From positions 1 to 33,396 of the forward strand of contig NZ_SMRQ01000022.1 of the NCBI RefSeq assembly GCF_004359965.1: a stretch of DNA of 33,396 nt, written 5' to 3'. The position numbers were made by a program, and so were the translations under genes. The notes under the pieces are model-generated. The model was not told the origin of the DNA, ran no database searches, and saw only the letters and a program-made list of their open reading frames with translations. Origin of the DNA: Cognatilysobacter segetis (GTDB taxonomy: Bacteria; Pseudomonadota; Gammaproteobacteria; Xanthomonadales; Xanthomonadaceae). Each line of letters starts with the position of its first letter. Within the stretch, counting starts at the first letter, position 1. This document shows, in pieces, positions 1 to 7,111 of this stretch.

Positions 1-5
1 TTTTT

Positions 6-82
6 GCCTCGTGCGTGAGGCTTTGAGCCTCATCGATCAGGCTCGGGCGCCTCATCGACGAGGCTTCGAGCCTCAAGCGTCG
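6..82. repeat. Imperfect 21-22 bp tandem repeat of small hairpins
   Basis: Three consecutive units begin AGGCT at 18, 39 and 61. Each holds an inverted pair of the AGGCT/GCCT type (for example AGGCTTTGAGCCT and AGGCTTCGAGCCT). A fourth related hairpin, GCCTC-GTGCGT-GAGGC, precedes them at 6-20. The array runs off the left edge after a T-run at 1-5, so its full length is unknown. It lies about 115 bases upstream of the first gene and could be an intergenic repeat family, a transcription terminator cluster or a protein-binding array. I see no coding function in it. Confidence 0.55.
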
Positions 83-197
83 ATCGGACGCCTGCGGGGA
101 CGCGCACCCGCCCCCGTTGGACCGCGCGTCGCGGTCGGCCGTATCGTCGGCACGGATGCGTCGTGGCCCCGCCCGGCGCGCAGGGGATCCGACCGAC

Positions 198-707
198 ATG
201 TTGATCGCCAAAGCCTTCAGCGCTTTCAGCACGCGCCTCTATCGCCGCGATGGCGAACAGGTCGGCGTGCTCACCATCGCCCCCTGGCTTGGCGCGCCGC
301 GCAACGGGCGCCTGCAGGGCGGCAAGGACGACGTCGCCACGCTCGAACTGGGCGGCAGGACGTACCGGCTCGAGTGGGAAATCCTGGGTTCACCGGACGA
401 CCGGGCCGGCGTCCGCTGGTTCCTCATGGACGGCGAGGACACGCTGGCGACCGGCACCGCGCGCCGCGGTGAGCTCAAGCGCCGCTGGGAAGTGGACGTG
501 CGCGGCGACCGCTATGCGCTCGTCATCCGCAGCCGATGGTTCACGCTGCGCTCCGAGCTGCTCAAGGACGGCGCCAAAGTTGGCGGCGTGTCCGAAACGA
601 CCCGCATGTTCTCGCTCGCCAAGACCTACGAGGTGGCGTCTCCGCCTGCGTTGGGCGAGCCGGTGCAGGCGTTCCTCGTCCATCTGGTGACACGCACGAC
701 GCGGTGA
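198..707 (+). CDS. Hypothetical beta-rich protein, possibly LURP-one/tubby-like fold
   Basis: A 169-residue protein of unknown function. I chose the ATG at 198 because the upstream in-frame extension is arginine/alanine-rich low-complexity sequence typical of spurious reading in GC-rich DNA. The real protein opens with MLIAKAFSAFSTRLYRRDGE. It has no signal peptide or membrane segment. The sequence alternates short hydrophobic strands with charged turns (for example RTYRLEWEI, RWEVDVRGDRYALVI, WFTLRSELL), as in all-beta barrels of the LURP-one-related/scramblase type. That fold suggestion is inference from pattern only. It is a single gene with no operon partner in view: the left neighbour is the hairpin repeat and the right neighbour is a convergent regulator. 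Codon use matches the host core. Confidence 0.7.
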   Translation: MLIAKAFSAFSTRLYRRDGEQVGVLTIAPWLGAPRNGRLQGGKDDVATLELGGRTYRLEWEILGSPDDRAGVRWFLMDGEDTLATGTARRGELKRRWEVDVRGDRYALVIRSRWFTLRSELLKDGAKVGGVSETTRMFSLAKTYEVASPPALGEPVQAFLVHLVTRTTR

Positions 708-878
708 GCGTGGTGGTGCCGGCTGGGATGCCAGGCACGCCAGGAACAGCGAACAGCGCCGCGGGTCATTGCACTCCGACCCCTGTTTCCGACGCCGAAG
801 ACACCGAGCTGGCGCTCGGCAGCGCCGTCATGGGCGCCGCGCTGGAGGGCTATGCCCTGCTGGCGACGCGCGCAGGGG

Positions 879-1757
879 CTAGCGCAACGGCAGGAACAGG
901 TCCGCTGCGGTTCCCTGCTCGGGGCGGTCCACGAAGAAGCGCTGGCAGTAGATCGGAAAGTCGCGCATCTCCTCCCCGCTGTCGGGCAGCCACTCGCGGT
1001 AGAGATACATCGCCGCGGGCTCGAGGTTGTGCGTATCGCCCGTCACCCGCAGCACCGCACAGCGGCCGCCCGGGATCTCGCCCAGCCTGACGGCGCCGTG
1101 CTGCTGGTCGACGAAGTCCTCGTCGCGCAGGCCCACGCACAGGTCCATCCGGTAGTCGTCGGGGTTCGCCGGCTCGCGCTCCGAATACCAGACGTTGAAC
1201 GTCGGGTTGGTCTGCGGCGACAGCCCGGCGGCCATGCGCCAGGCGATGAAGCGCTGGATGGTCGCATCGAGGGTGCGCGGGTCGCCGCGGTGCTCGAACA
1301 CCGCGACGCGGGTGGGCGCCACCTCGCGGATCGTCACCTGGTCGGCGGTGTAGACGGTGTCCATGGTTCTGCTCCTGGCGGCATGAAGGGGCCTGAAGGC
1401 CCGGAGCCACGGCTCCCATTCGGGCGCCTTGCGGAAGTCCGACGGGGACTGCGCGAACCGCTGCCGGAACACGCGCGCGAACGCATCGGGGGCGTCGTAG
1501 CCGGCGTCCAGCGCGATCTCGGTGATGCTCCGCCCCGCCGGGCCGGCCAGTTGCTTCGAGGCCCGCTGCAACCGCGCCAGCTGCACGTAGCGGTGCACCG
1601 ACACGCCGAAGTACGCCTTGAACTGGCGGTGGAAGTGGAACTTCGAGAACGCCGCGACCCGGCTCAGCGTGTCGAGGTCGAGCGCGTCGTCGAGATGCCG
1701 GTCCACGTACTCCAGCACCCGCTGCATCCTGACGCGGTAGAGGTCCAGCGCTGGCAT
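879..1757 (-). CDS. AraC-family transcriptional regulator with GyrI-like ligand domain
   Basis: A 292-residue cytoplasmic transcription factor. Residues about 8-107 form the paired helix-turn-helix DNA-binding domain of AraC/XylS proteins: VAAFSKFHFHRQFKAYFG in the first half and ITEIALDAGYDAPDAFARVF in the second. Residues about 137-292 form a GyrI-like (SbmC/Rob C-terminal) small-molecule-binding domain. This order, HTH first and effector domain second, is that of Rob/BmrR-like sensors of lipophilic compounds. The start at 1757 places the HTH directly at the N-terminus; a longer frame up to 1904 exists, but its first 49 residues are low-complexity. No target gene is adjacent in the same orientation, so the regulon and ligand are unknown. 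The gene is convergent with the 198-707 gene. Confidence 0.85.
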   Translation of the reverse strand: MPALDLYRVRMQRVLEYVDRHLDDALDLDTLSRVAAFSKFHFHRQFKAYFGVSVHRYVQLARLQRASKQLAGPAGRSITEIALDAGYDAPDAFARVFRQRFAQSPSDFRKAPEWEPWLRAFRPLHAARSRTMDTVYTADQVTIREVAPTRVAVFEHRGDPRTLDATIQRFIAWRMAAGLSPQTNPTFNVWYSEREPANPDDYRMDLCVGLRDEDFVDQQHGAVRLGEIPGGRCAVLRVTGDTHNLEPAAMYLYREWLPDSGEEMRDFPIYCQRFFVDRPEQGTAADLFLPLR

Positions 1758-2213
1758 CGTCGTTGTCCGTTGTGGCGGCGCAAGAGTGGCGGCCGACGGC
1801 CTGTGGTGCTCGACCGATCTTGCTGTGCTGCGCGAGAACAGGGTGCCAGTGGGACTCAAGGCTGTGCTTGAGACGCTTTCCTGACCGGGGCTAGGGGTAG
1901 CCACGCGTCTTTAACTGCCTCCGTCCCCTTTGCCCGTCTTGGGGCTCGCTTCAGCGGTCTTCGCGCTTTCGTGCTCCGTCTCAGCCCGTGAGACCGGGGT
2001 CGAGTGGTCCAGATGACCGTTCGTCGGAACACTAATTAAACACCTCGTTGATTGTGACCGGTAAACATTTGATTTTAAAAATTCATATTGCTGAATAGCG
2101 TGTTCGCAAAAGCGAATAGCAAACGTCGGTCCGGGACATGACTTGAAGTCACAGTCGGTCGTCGTCATAGACTTGGCTCAACTGAAGCCAAACTGTGGAC
2201 GAGGACACACAAA
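1758..2213. promoter_or_regulatory. 456-base AT-richer spacer upstream of the TIR gene
   Basis: No convincing gene is seen here. From about 2030 to 2125 the sequence is much richer in A/T than the rest of the window and probably holds the promoter for the gene at 2214. Visible elements are a GTCTCA/TGAGAC inverted repeat (1978-1983/1989-1994), two copies of GAATAGC starting at 2093 and 2114 (21 bases apart, two helical turns), a TTCGC-AAAA-GCGAA palindrome (2103-2116) between them, and TTGGCT/AGCCAA (2173-2178/2186-2191). A GAGG ribosome-binding site lies at 2201-2204. The base composition changes near 1900, which suggests the left edge of acquired DNA. I could not fix a single -35/-10 pair. 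Confidence 0.45.
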
Positions 2214-3437
2214 ATGGCCAAGAAGCAGGCGCAGCCGGATTCATCGGACTCCCAGCCAGAGAAGCCTATCGGAGCTGGCCAATCACGCGGGAAAGCCGGA
2301 GGCGCGCCCGCCGCGTCCGTTGAGGGCGGAACCCGGTCAAAGGTGATGCAAACGGATATGCCTTCGCTGTCGCTGGATAAGGCGCTTCGTATCGCGAATG
2401 GCATTTGGAACGACTTTGCCGGGCGCAGCGCGGCACCGCATGACATCGCGTTCGCCGTGAATATGACGCCGACCAGCGGACAGTGGCGCACGCTGACGGG
2501 CGCATCAATTGCGTATGGCTTGACCGAAGGCGGATACAACGCCGAGTCCATCAAGCTGACCCCTTTAGGCCGCCGGATCGTAGCGCCCGAGGAGGAAGGC
2601 GATGAACTTCGCGCTCGGGCCGAGGCCGTACTGAAACCTCGCGTGATGCGCGAGTTCTTCAATAGGTACAACCGCGCCAAGTTTCCGCAGGACCAGATCG
2701 CGGCGAACGTCCTTGTTGGGATGGGCCTGCCGAAAGAGCGCGCGCAAGAAGCTGTCGAGCTGCTAAAGGATGCCGGTAAGCGGACCGGACTGATACGAGA
2801 CACGAAGACAGGACTTTTCGTCGCTCTGCCGGTGAACGGAGAGGCGCCCACGTTGCCAGCCGTCGTAACAGACCAGCAACCGATGGAGTCGGCTAAACCT
2901 GTGCCCGGTACGCCTGAGCGAGACGATGTGGGCGCCGCCCCCACCTTCCTGGAGCAAGTCGACGAAATGCGTCGCGACCCGACGCCGCTGCCCGTCCAGA
3001 GCGTCACCAACAACAAAGTCTTCGTCACACACGGAAAGTCGCGCGCCGTCGTAAACCAGATCAAAGAGCTGCTCGTATATGGGCACTTTGAGCCGATCGT
3101 TTCGGTCGAACGCGAGTCGACCGCCGTGCCGGTTCCGGACAAGGTGTTCGCCGACATGCGGGACTGTTGCGCCGGGGTTATCCACGTCAACAGCGAAGGC
3201 GACCTGCTCGACCCGGAAGGCAATAAGCACGCTCACTTGAATCACAACGTGCTGATCGAAATCGGCGCCGCGATTGCGCTTTACGGCAAGCGGGTGATTC
3301 TGCTGGTGCAGAAGGGCGTGGAGCTTCCTTCAAATTTGCAGGGTCTGTACCGCTGCGAGTACGAAGGGGACGAACTCGATTACGGCGCCACGATGAAGCT
3401 GCTGAAGACCTTCAACGAGTTCCGCGCTAAGCCTTAA
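2214..3437 (+). CDS. Winged-helix plus TIR-like (CAP12/PCTIR-type) protein, candidate NAD-degrading defence effector
   Basis: A 407-residue cytoplasmic protein. Residues 1-47 are a charged, disordered leader. Residues about 48-190 look like two winged-helix units (LDKALRIAN..., ITLTPLGRR-like segment, then a second helix-rich repeat). Residues about 205-260 are a proline-rich linker. From K268 to about 400 is a TIR-like domain of the type found in CBASS Cap12 and Pycsar PycTIR effectors. It opens VFVTHGKSRAVVNQIKELL and carries the motif NVLIEIGAAIALYGKRVILL, in which E349 aligns with the catalytic glutamate of TIR NAD glycohydrolases. No cyclase or Argonaute partner gene is adjacent, so how it is switched on is unknown; the winged helices may sense nucleic acid. 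The DNA is visibly less GC-rich than its neighbours, which fits horizontal transfer. The start is supported by GAGG at 2201-2204. The NADase role is inferred from the family. Confidence 0.8.
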   Translation: MAKKQAQPDSSDSQPEKPIGAGQSRGKAGGAPAASVEGGTRSKVMQTDMPSLSLDKALRIANGIWNDFAGRSAAPHDIAFAVNMTPTSGQWRTLTGASIAYGLTEGGYNAESIKLTPLGRRIVAPEEEGDELRARAEAVLKPRVMREFFNRYNRAKFPQDQIAANVLVGMGLPKERAQEAVELLKDAGKRTGLIRDTKTGLFVALPVNGEAPTLPAVVTDQQPMESAKPVPGTPERDDVGAAPTFLEQVDEMRRDPTPLPVQSVTNNKVFVTHGKSRAVVNQIKELLVYGHFEPIVSVERESTAVPVPDKVFADMRDCCAGVIHVNSEGDLLDPEGNKHAHLNHNVLIEIGAAIALYGKRVILLVQKGVELPSNLQGLYRCEYEGDELDYGATMKLLKTFNEFRAKP

Positions 3438-3566
3438 TCGCGCGACTTGCTCACCAGTCGCATGGATAAGAGCCACAACAGCGGGGACTCCTGGCAGAGA
3501 TCGCTGTTGTGGCTGGTAAGCACCACCGTGCCCTAGCCGAGAAACTCGATTAAGGCACTCCTAGCG
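3425..3566. repeat. Nested inverted-repeat (cruciform/stem-loop) element after the TIR gene
   Basis: Three concentric pairs are visible. An outer CGCTA/TAGCG (3425-3429/3562-3566) continues into GCCTTAATCG/CGATTAAGGC (3431-3440/3547-3556). An inner perfect 13-bp pair, AGCCACAACAGCG/CGCTGTTGTGGCT (3471-3483/3502-3514), has an 18-base loop. GCTCACCAG/CTGGTAAGC (3449-3457/3513-3521) gives a further near-match that competes with the inner stem. The outer stem includes the TIR stop codon. No U-run follows, so it is not a standard terminator. It could be a structured RNA, a protein-binding palindrome or a mobile-element end. No gene lies inside. Confidence 0.6.
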
Positions 3567-3637
3567 TAACCACAGCCCTTTAGCGCCTCACAACAGGCAC
3601 CGGGCATCTGCCGGCGTAGCCGGGTAGGAGTATGCGT

Positions 3638-3871
3638 ATGGCCAAGTTCACCGTTTACGAGGGTCGCGATGGATGGCGTTGGCAGCTCAAGGCCGCTAAC
3701 GGAAAGATCATCGCGGACTCGGGCGAAGCGTATTCGAGCGAGTACAACGCAGTCCGCGCCGCCAAGCGCACGAAGGAGTTGGCTCCGACGGCACCCATCC
3801 AGCGGCCCAACGGGGTGACCCTCAATGAGGATCGGATGACTGGGCCGGGCTACGCGTCGGACCCGGTCTGA
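3638..3871 (+). CDS. YegP/DUF1508 family small protein
   Basis: A 77-residue protein with one DUF1508 domain, a small alpha-beta fold of unknown biochemical function found singly or in pairs (E. coli YegP has two). The domain occupies residues 1-52: FTVYEGRDGWRWQLKAANGK is the typical opening strand pair, followed by SGEAYSSEYNAVRAAK. There is no signal peptide. An ATG at 3632 is also in frame, but AGGAG at 3626-3630 sits one base from it and seven from the ATG at 3638, so I chose the latter. It shares the AT-richer islet with the TIR gene upstream but is separated from it by the nested palindrome, so a common operon is doubtful. A perfect 12-bp palindrome, GTTCAATTGAAC, begins two bases after the stop. 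Confidence 0.85.
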   Translation: MAKFTVYEGRDGWRWQLKAANGKIIADSGEAYSSEYNAVRAAKRTKELAPTAPIQRPNGVTLNEDRMTGPGYASDPV

Positions 3872-4046
3872 CGTTCAATTGAACTTTGGGCGTGCGCCGA
3901 CGCATCGGAGCGAGGGCTAGTGCAGATGCACGGGCCCTCTTCTTACCAACGACGCGTACCCCGCGCACGCTAAGCGCCGGCGGGCCATATTGCGGCCACA
4001 GCGGCGAGTTTCGCCGACGCGGCAGCGGCCGCACCTCAGAACGACA

Positions 4047-4079
4047 AAGCCCTGCAGGGCTCGGGGCCTTGCAGGGCTT
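4047..4079 (-). terminator. Hairpin terminator downstream of the tRNA-Phe fragment
   Basis: Perfect 10-bp stem AAGCCCTGCA/TGCAGGGCTT (4047-4056/4070-4079). Read on the minus strand it follows the CCA end of the tRNA-Phe fragment by about 23 bases and ends in GGGCTTTGTCGTT, a short U-rich tail. It would also stop transcription coming off aceE. Confidence 0.55.
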
Positions 4080-4102
4080 GGCGCTGCGCCAATTTCGAAG
4101 AA

Positions 4103-4157
4103 TGGTGGCCGGGGAGGGAATCGAACCCCCGACACGGGGATTTTCAATCCCGGTGTC
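4103..4157 (-). other. 3' part of a tRNA-Phe gene (anticodon arm to CCA), 5' part missing
   Basis: On the minus strand the sequence has an encoded CCA end (4103-4105), acceptor 3' strand CCCGGCC (4107-4113), a T-arm with loop TTCGATT (4114-4130), a variable loop, and an anticodon loop TTGAAAA with anticodon GAA (4141-4147). The 5' acceptor strand, which should read GGCCGGG near 4173-4179, is absent, because that DNA is the end of aceE (stop codon at 4169-4171). The D-arm is not recognisable, and the anticodon stem has a C-C mismatch at its base. A flanking GACAC/GTGTC pair extends the anticodon hairpin. It is therefore probably not a working tRNA but a scar of integration or rearrangement at a tRNA-Phe gene. 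Confidence 0.6.
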
Positions 4158-4168
4158 GCTCCACTTGA

Positions 4169-6871
4169 TCACACAGTCAGCGGATTCGGCTTATCCACAT
4201 CCAACTTGTACTGCTTGATCGCCCGCGCCACATCCTTCCCGGTCATCTTCCCCTCCGCTGCCAGTGCAGCGATGGCCGCGTGCGCGATGTGGAAGCGGTC
4301 CACCTCGAAGTGGCGGCGCAGGTTGTCGCGGGTGTCGCTGCGGCCGAAGCCATCGGTGCCGAGCACGGTGTAGCGCATCGGCACGTACTCGCGGACCTGG
4401 TTGGCGAAGTTGCGCACGTAGTCGGTCGCGGCGATGGCCGGGCCGGTGCGGCCCTGCAGCAGTGACGTGATGTACGGGACGCGCTGCGTCTCTTCCGGGT
4501 GCAGGCGGTTCCAGCGTTCGGCGTCGACGCCGTCGCGGGCGAGCTCGGTGAAGCTCGGGCAGGACCAGATGTCGGCCGTCACGCCGAAGTCCTTGTCGAG
4601 CAGCTCGGCGGCGGCGATGACTTCGCGCAGGATCGTGCCCGAGCCCATCAGCTGCACGCGCAGTTCGCCCTTCTTGGGCTTGGCGCCGCCCTGCAGCAGG
4701 TACATGCCCTTGATGATGCCGTCGGCCGCGCCTTCCGGCATGTCCGGATGGGCGTAGTTCTCGTTCATCAGGGTGATGTAGTAGTACTCGTCCTGCTGCT
4801 CGGTGAGCATGCGCTGCATGCCGTGCTGCAGGATCACCGCGACCTCGTAGCCGAACGTGGGGTCGTAGCTGCGGCAGTTGGGGATCATCGCGGAGATGAC
4901 GTGGCTGTTGCCGTCCTCGTGCTGCAGGCCCTCGCCGTTGAGCGTGGTGCGGCCGGCGGTGGCGCCCAACAGGAAGCCGCGCGCGCGCATGTCCGCCGCC
5001 TGCCACGCGCTGTCGCCGATGCGCTGGAAGCCGAACATCGAATAGAAGATGTAGAACGGCAGCATCTGCAGGTCGTTCGTCGAGTAGCTGGTGGCCGAGG
5101 CCATCCAGCTCGAGAACGCGCCGCATTCGGTGATGCCTTCCTCCAGCACCTGGCCGGCCGCGTCCTCGCGGTAGTACATGAGCTGGTCGCGGTCGACCGG
5201 CTTGTACTTCTGGCCCTGCGGCGCGTAGATGCCGAGCTGGCGGAACAGGCCTTCCATGCCGAAGGTGCGGGCCTCGTCGGCCACGATCGGCACGCAGCGC
5301 GGGCCGACCTGCTTGTCGCGCAGGATGATGTTGAGCGCCTGCACGAACGACATGGTGGTGCTGATCTCGCGCTCGCCGGTGCTCTTGAGCAGGCGGTCGA
5401 ACACCTCGATCTTCGGGGCCTCGAGCGCCTGCGTGGCCTTGCGACGGCGCTGCGGCAGGAAGCCGCCGAGCGCGCGTCGGCGCTCGATCATGTACTCGAC
5501 TTCCGGCGACTTCTCGCCCGGGTGGTAGAACGGCACCTGCCCGTCGGCGAGCTGCTTGTCGCTCACCGGCACCTGGAAGCGGTCGCGGTAGGCGCGCACG
5601 GACTCGTCGTCGAGCTTCTTGGTCTGGTGCGTGGGATTGAGCGCCTCGCCCGCCGCGCCCATGCCGTAGCCCTTCACCGTCTTGGCGAGGATGACGGTGG
5701 GCATGCCCTTGGTCTTGGTGGCGAGGTCGTAGGCGGCGTAGACCTTGTGCGGATCGTGGCCGCCGCGGTTGAGGCGCCAGATGTCCTCGTCCGAGAGCGA
5801 CGCAACCAGCTGCGCGGTCTCCGGGTACTTGCCGAAGAAGTTGTCGCGCGTGTACTTGCCGCCGAAGGCCTTGCAGTTCTGGTACTCGCCGTCGACGGTT
5901 TCCATCATCAGCTGGCGCAGCCGGCCGGTGGTGTCGCGCGCGAGGAGCGGATCCCAGTAGCTGCCCCAGACCAGCTTGATCACGTTCCAGCCGGCGCCGC
6001 GGAACTGGCCTTCGAGCTCCTGGATGATCTTGCCGTTGCCGCGCACCGGGCCGTCCAGGCGCTGCAGGTTGCAGTTGATGACGAAGACCAGGTTGTCGAG
6101 GCCTTCGCGGCCGGCGACGCTGATCGCGCCGAGGCTCTCGGGCTCGTCGGTCTCGCCGTCGCCGAGGAAGCACCAGACCTTACGGTCGGTCTTGGGCATC
6201 AGGCCGCGGCCTTCGAGGTACTTCCAGTTGCGCGCCGGGTAGATGGCGGCGATCGGGCCGAGGCCCATCGACACGGTGGGCAGCTGCCAGTAGTCGGGCA
6301 TCAGCCACGGATGCGGGTAGGAGCTGACGCCGCGGCCGTCGACTTCCATGCGGAAGTGGTCGAGCTGGTCCTCGGTGAGGCGGCCCTCGAGGAAGCTGCG
6401 CGCGTACATGCCCGGCGAGCTGTGGCCCTGGAAGCCGATCAGGTCACCCGGGTGGTCGGCGCTGGCGGTGCGCCAGAAATGGTTGAAGCCGACGTCGTAC
6501 AGCGTGGCCGACGACGCGAACGAGGCGATGTGGCCGCCCAGCTCGCCCGGCTTGCGGTTGGCGCGCACGACCATCGCCATCGCGTTCCAGCGCAGGATCG
6601 AGCGGATGCGCCATTCCATCGCGGCGTCGCCCGGGCTCTTGGCCTCCAGGTGAGGCGGGATGGTGTTGATGTACTCGGTGGTGGGGCTGAACGGCAGGTG
6701 GGCGCCGGCGCGGCGCGTCATCTCGACCATGCCTTCCAGCAGCTGGTGGGCGCGTTCCGGGCCCTCGCGCTGGATGACCGCGGAGATCGACTCGAGCCAT
6801 TCGCGGCTCTCGGTCGGATCCGGATCGTCGTGCAGCATTTCGTTGATGGCGTGGTTGAGATTGCCGGTCAT
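4169..6871 (-). CDS. aceE: Pyruvate dehydrogenase E1 component, homodimeric type
   Basis: A 900-residue thiamine-diphosphate enzyme. It decarboxylates pyruvate and reductively acetylates the lipoyl domain of the E2 subunit of the pyruvate dehydrogenase complex, linking glycolysis to the TCA cycle. Length matches the E. coli protein (887). The ThDP/Mg motif GDG...N is at about residues 237-268 (GDGETDEPES, then VINCNLQ). The N-terminal HPHFWRT-like region and the C-terminal transketolase-like domain are complete, ending in DKPNPLTV. The ATG at 6871 gives the standard N-terminus (MTGNLNHAINEML); longer frames upstream are intergenic. The usual partner aceF is not next to it in this window. Transcription is probably driven from the promoter at 6899-6927, divergent from blaI. 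Confidence 0.97.
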   Translation of the reverse strand: MTGNLNHAINEMLHDDPDPTESREWLESISAVIQREGPERAHQLLEGMVEMTRRAGAHLPFSPTTEYINTIPPHLEAKSPGDAAMEWRIRSILRWNAMAMVVRANRKPGELGGHIASFASSATLYDVGFNHFWRTASADHPGDLIGFQGHSSPGMYARSFLEGRLTEDQLDHFRMEVDGRGVSSYPHPWLMPDYWQLPTVSMGLGPIAAIYPARNWKYLEGRGLMPKTDRKVWCFLGDGETDEPESLGAISVAGREGLDNLVFVINCNLQRLDGPVRGNGKIIQELEGQFRGAGWNVIKLVWGSYWDPLLARDTTGRLRQLMMETVDGEYQNCKAFGGKYTRDNFFGKYPETAQLVASLSDEDIWRLNRGGHDPHKVYAAYDLATKTKGMPTVILAKTVKGYGMGAAGEALNPTHQTKKLDDESVRAYRDRFQVPVSDKQLADGQVPFYHPGEKSPEVEYMIERRRALGGFLPQRRRKATQALEAPKIEVFDRLLKSTGEREISTTMSFVQALNIILRDKQVGPRCVPIVADEARTFGMEGLFRQLGIYAPQGQKYKPVDRDQLMYYREDAAGQVLEEGITECGAFSSWMASATSYSTNDLQMLPFYIFYSMFGFQRIGDSAWQAADMRARGFLLGATAGRTTLNGEGLQHEDGNSHVISAMIPNCRSYDPTFGYEVAVILQHGMQRMLTEQQDEYYYITLMNENYAHPDMPEGAADGIIKGMYLLQGGAKPKKGELRVQLMGSGTILREVIAAAELLDKDFGVTADIWSCPSFTELARDGVDAERWNRLHPEETQRVPYITSLLQGRTGPAIAATDYVRNFANQVREYVPMRYTVLGTDGFGRSDTRDNLRRHFEVDRFHIAHAAIAALAAEGKMTGKDVARAIKQYKLDVDKPNPLTV

Positions 6872-6898
6872 TGCGTCCGCGGCCCCTTGGCCGGTGTG

Positions 6899-6927
6899 TA
6901 TATCGAGGGAAGCCTCGATTCTAGCAA
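6899..6927 (-). promoter_or_regulatory. Probable aceE promoter with internal palindrome
   Basis: On the minus strand a -35-like TTGCTA (6927-6922) and a -10-like GATATA (6904-6899) are separated by exactly 17 bases, 28 bases before the aceE ATG. A perfect palindrome, ATCGAGG-GAAG-CCTCGAT (6902-6919), fills the spacer and overlaps the -10, so it is a candidate repressor site. It does not match the E. coli PdhR operator consensus. Confidence 0.5.
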
Positions 6928-7055
6928 GCGGGGTCCGCGCGGCCCGTGCGCTGAAAACGAATACGCGCATGCGCCCGCGTACGGCCGGTGGCCTGCATCG
7001 CGCCGGCGTCGCGGGTGCACGGCCGACCGCACGTCGGGCGATGACGACCGGCCCG

Positions 7056-7083
7056 TTGACATCTACTAACCGTTTCGTACTAA
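7056..7083 (+). promoter_or_regulatory. blaI promoter with doubled TACTAA operator
   Basis: A -35 TTGACA (7056-7061) and a -10 TACTAA (7078-7083) are separated by 16 bases. The motif TACTAA occurs at 7064-7069 and again at 7078-7083, eight bases apart, so the second copy coincides with the -10. The same TACTAA-N8-TACTAA arrangement occurs before the S41 peptidase gene. TACTA-type half-sites fit BlaI/MecI-family recognition, so this is a likely autoregulatory operator. Confidence 0.6.
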
Positions 7084-7111
7084 TGGCGGCGTAGACACCG
7101 AGAGGCGGCGC

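Noticed and set aside
1911-2168. 85-codon minus-strand frame in the spacer before the TIR gene
   Set aside because: No family resemblance, no ribosome-binding site, and it lies across the AT-rich region with promoter-like and operator-like elements.
3425-3566. Integron attC site
   Set aside because: The outer ends resemble core-site pairs only loosely. The RYYYAAC/GTTRRRY boxes are not present in the right places, and there is no integrase or cassette array.
3822-4172. Minus-strand reading frame beginning with GTG at 4172 that would encode a 116-residue protein
   Set aside because: Its first residues are a translation of the tRNA-Phe fragment (the common GGSIPSP-type artefact) and the rest is arginine/proline-rich low complexity.
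4499-7069. 856-codon open frame on the plus strand opposite aceE
   Set aside because: It is a GC-driven shadow: residues are dominated by Ala/Val/Arg/Leu, with no domain signature. The minus strand encodes an unmistakable AceE across the same interval.
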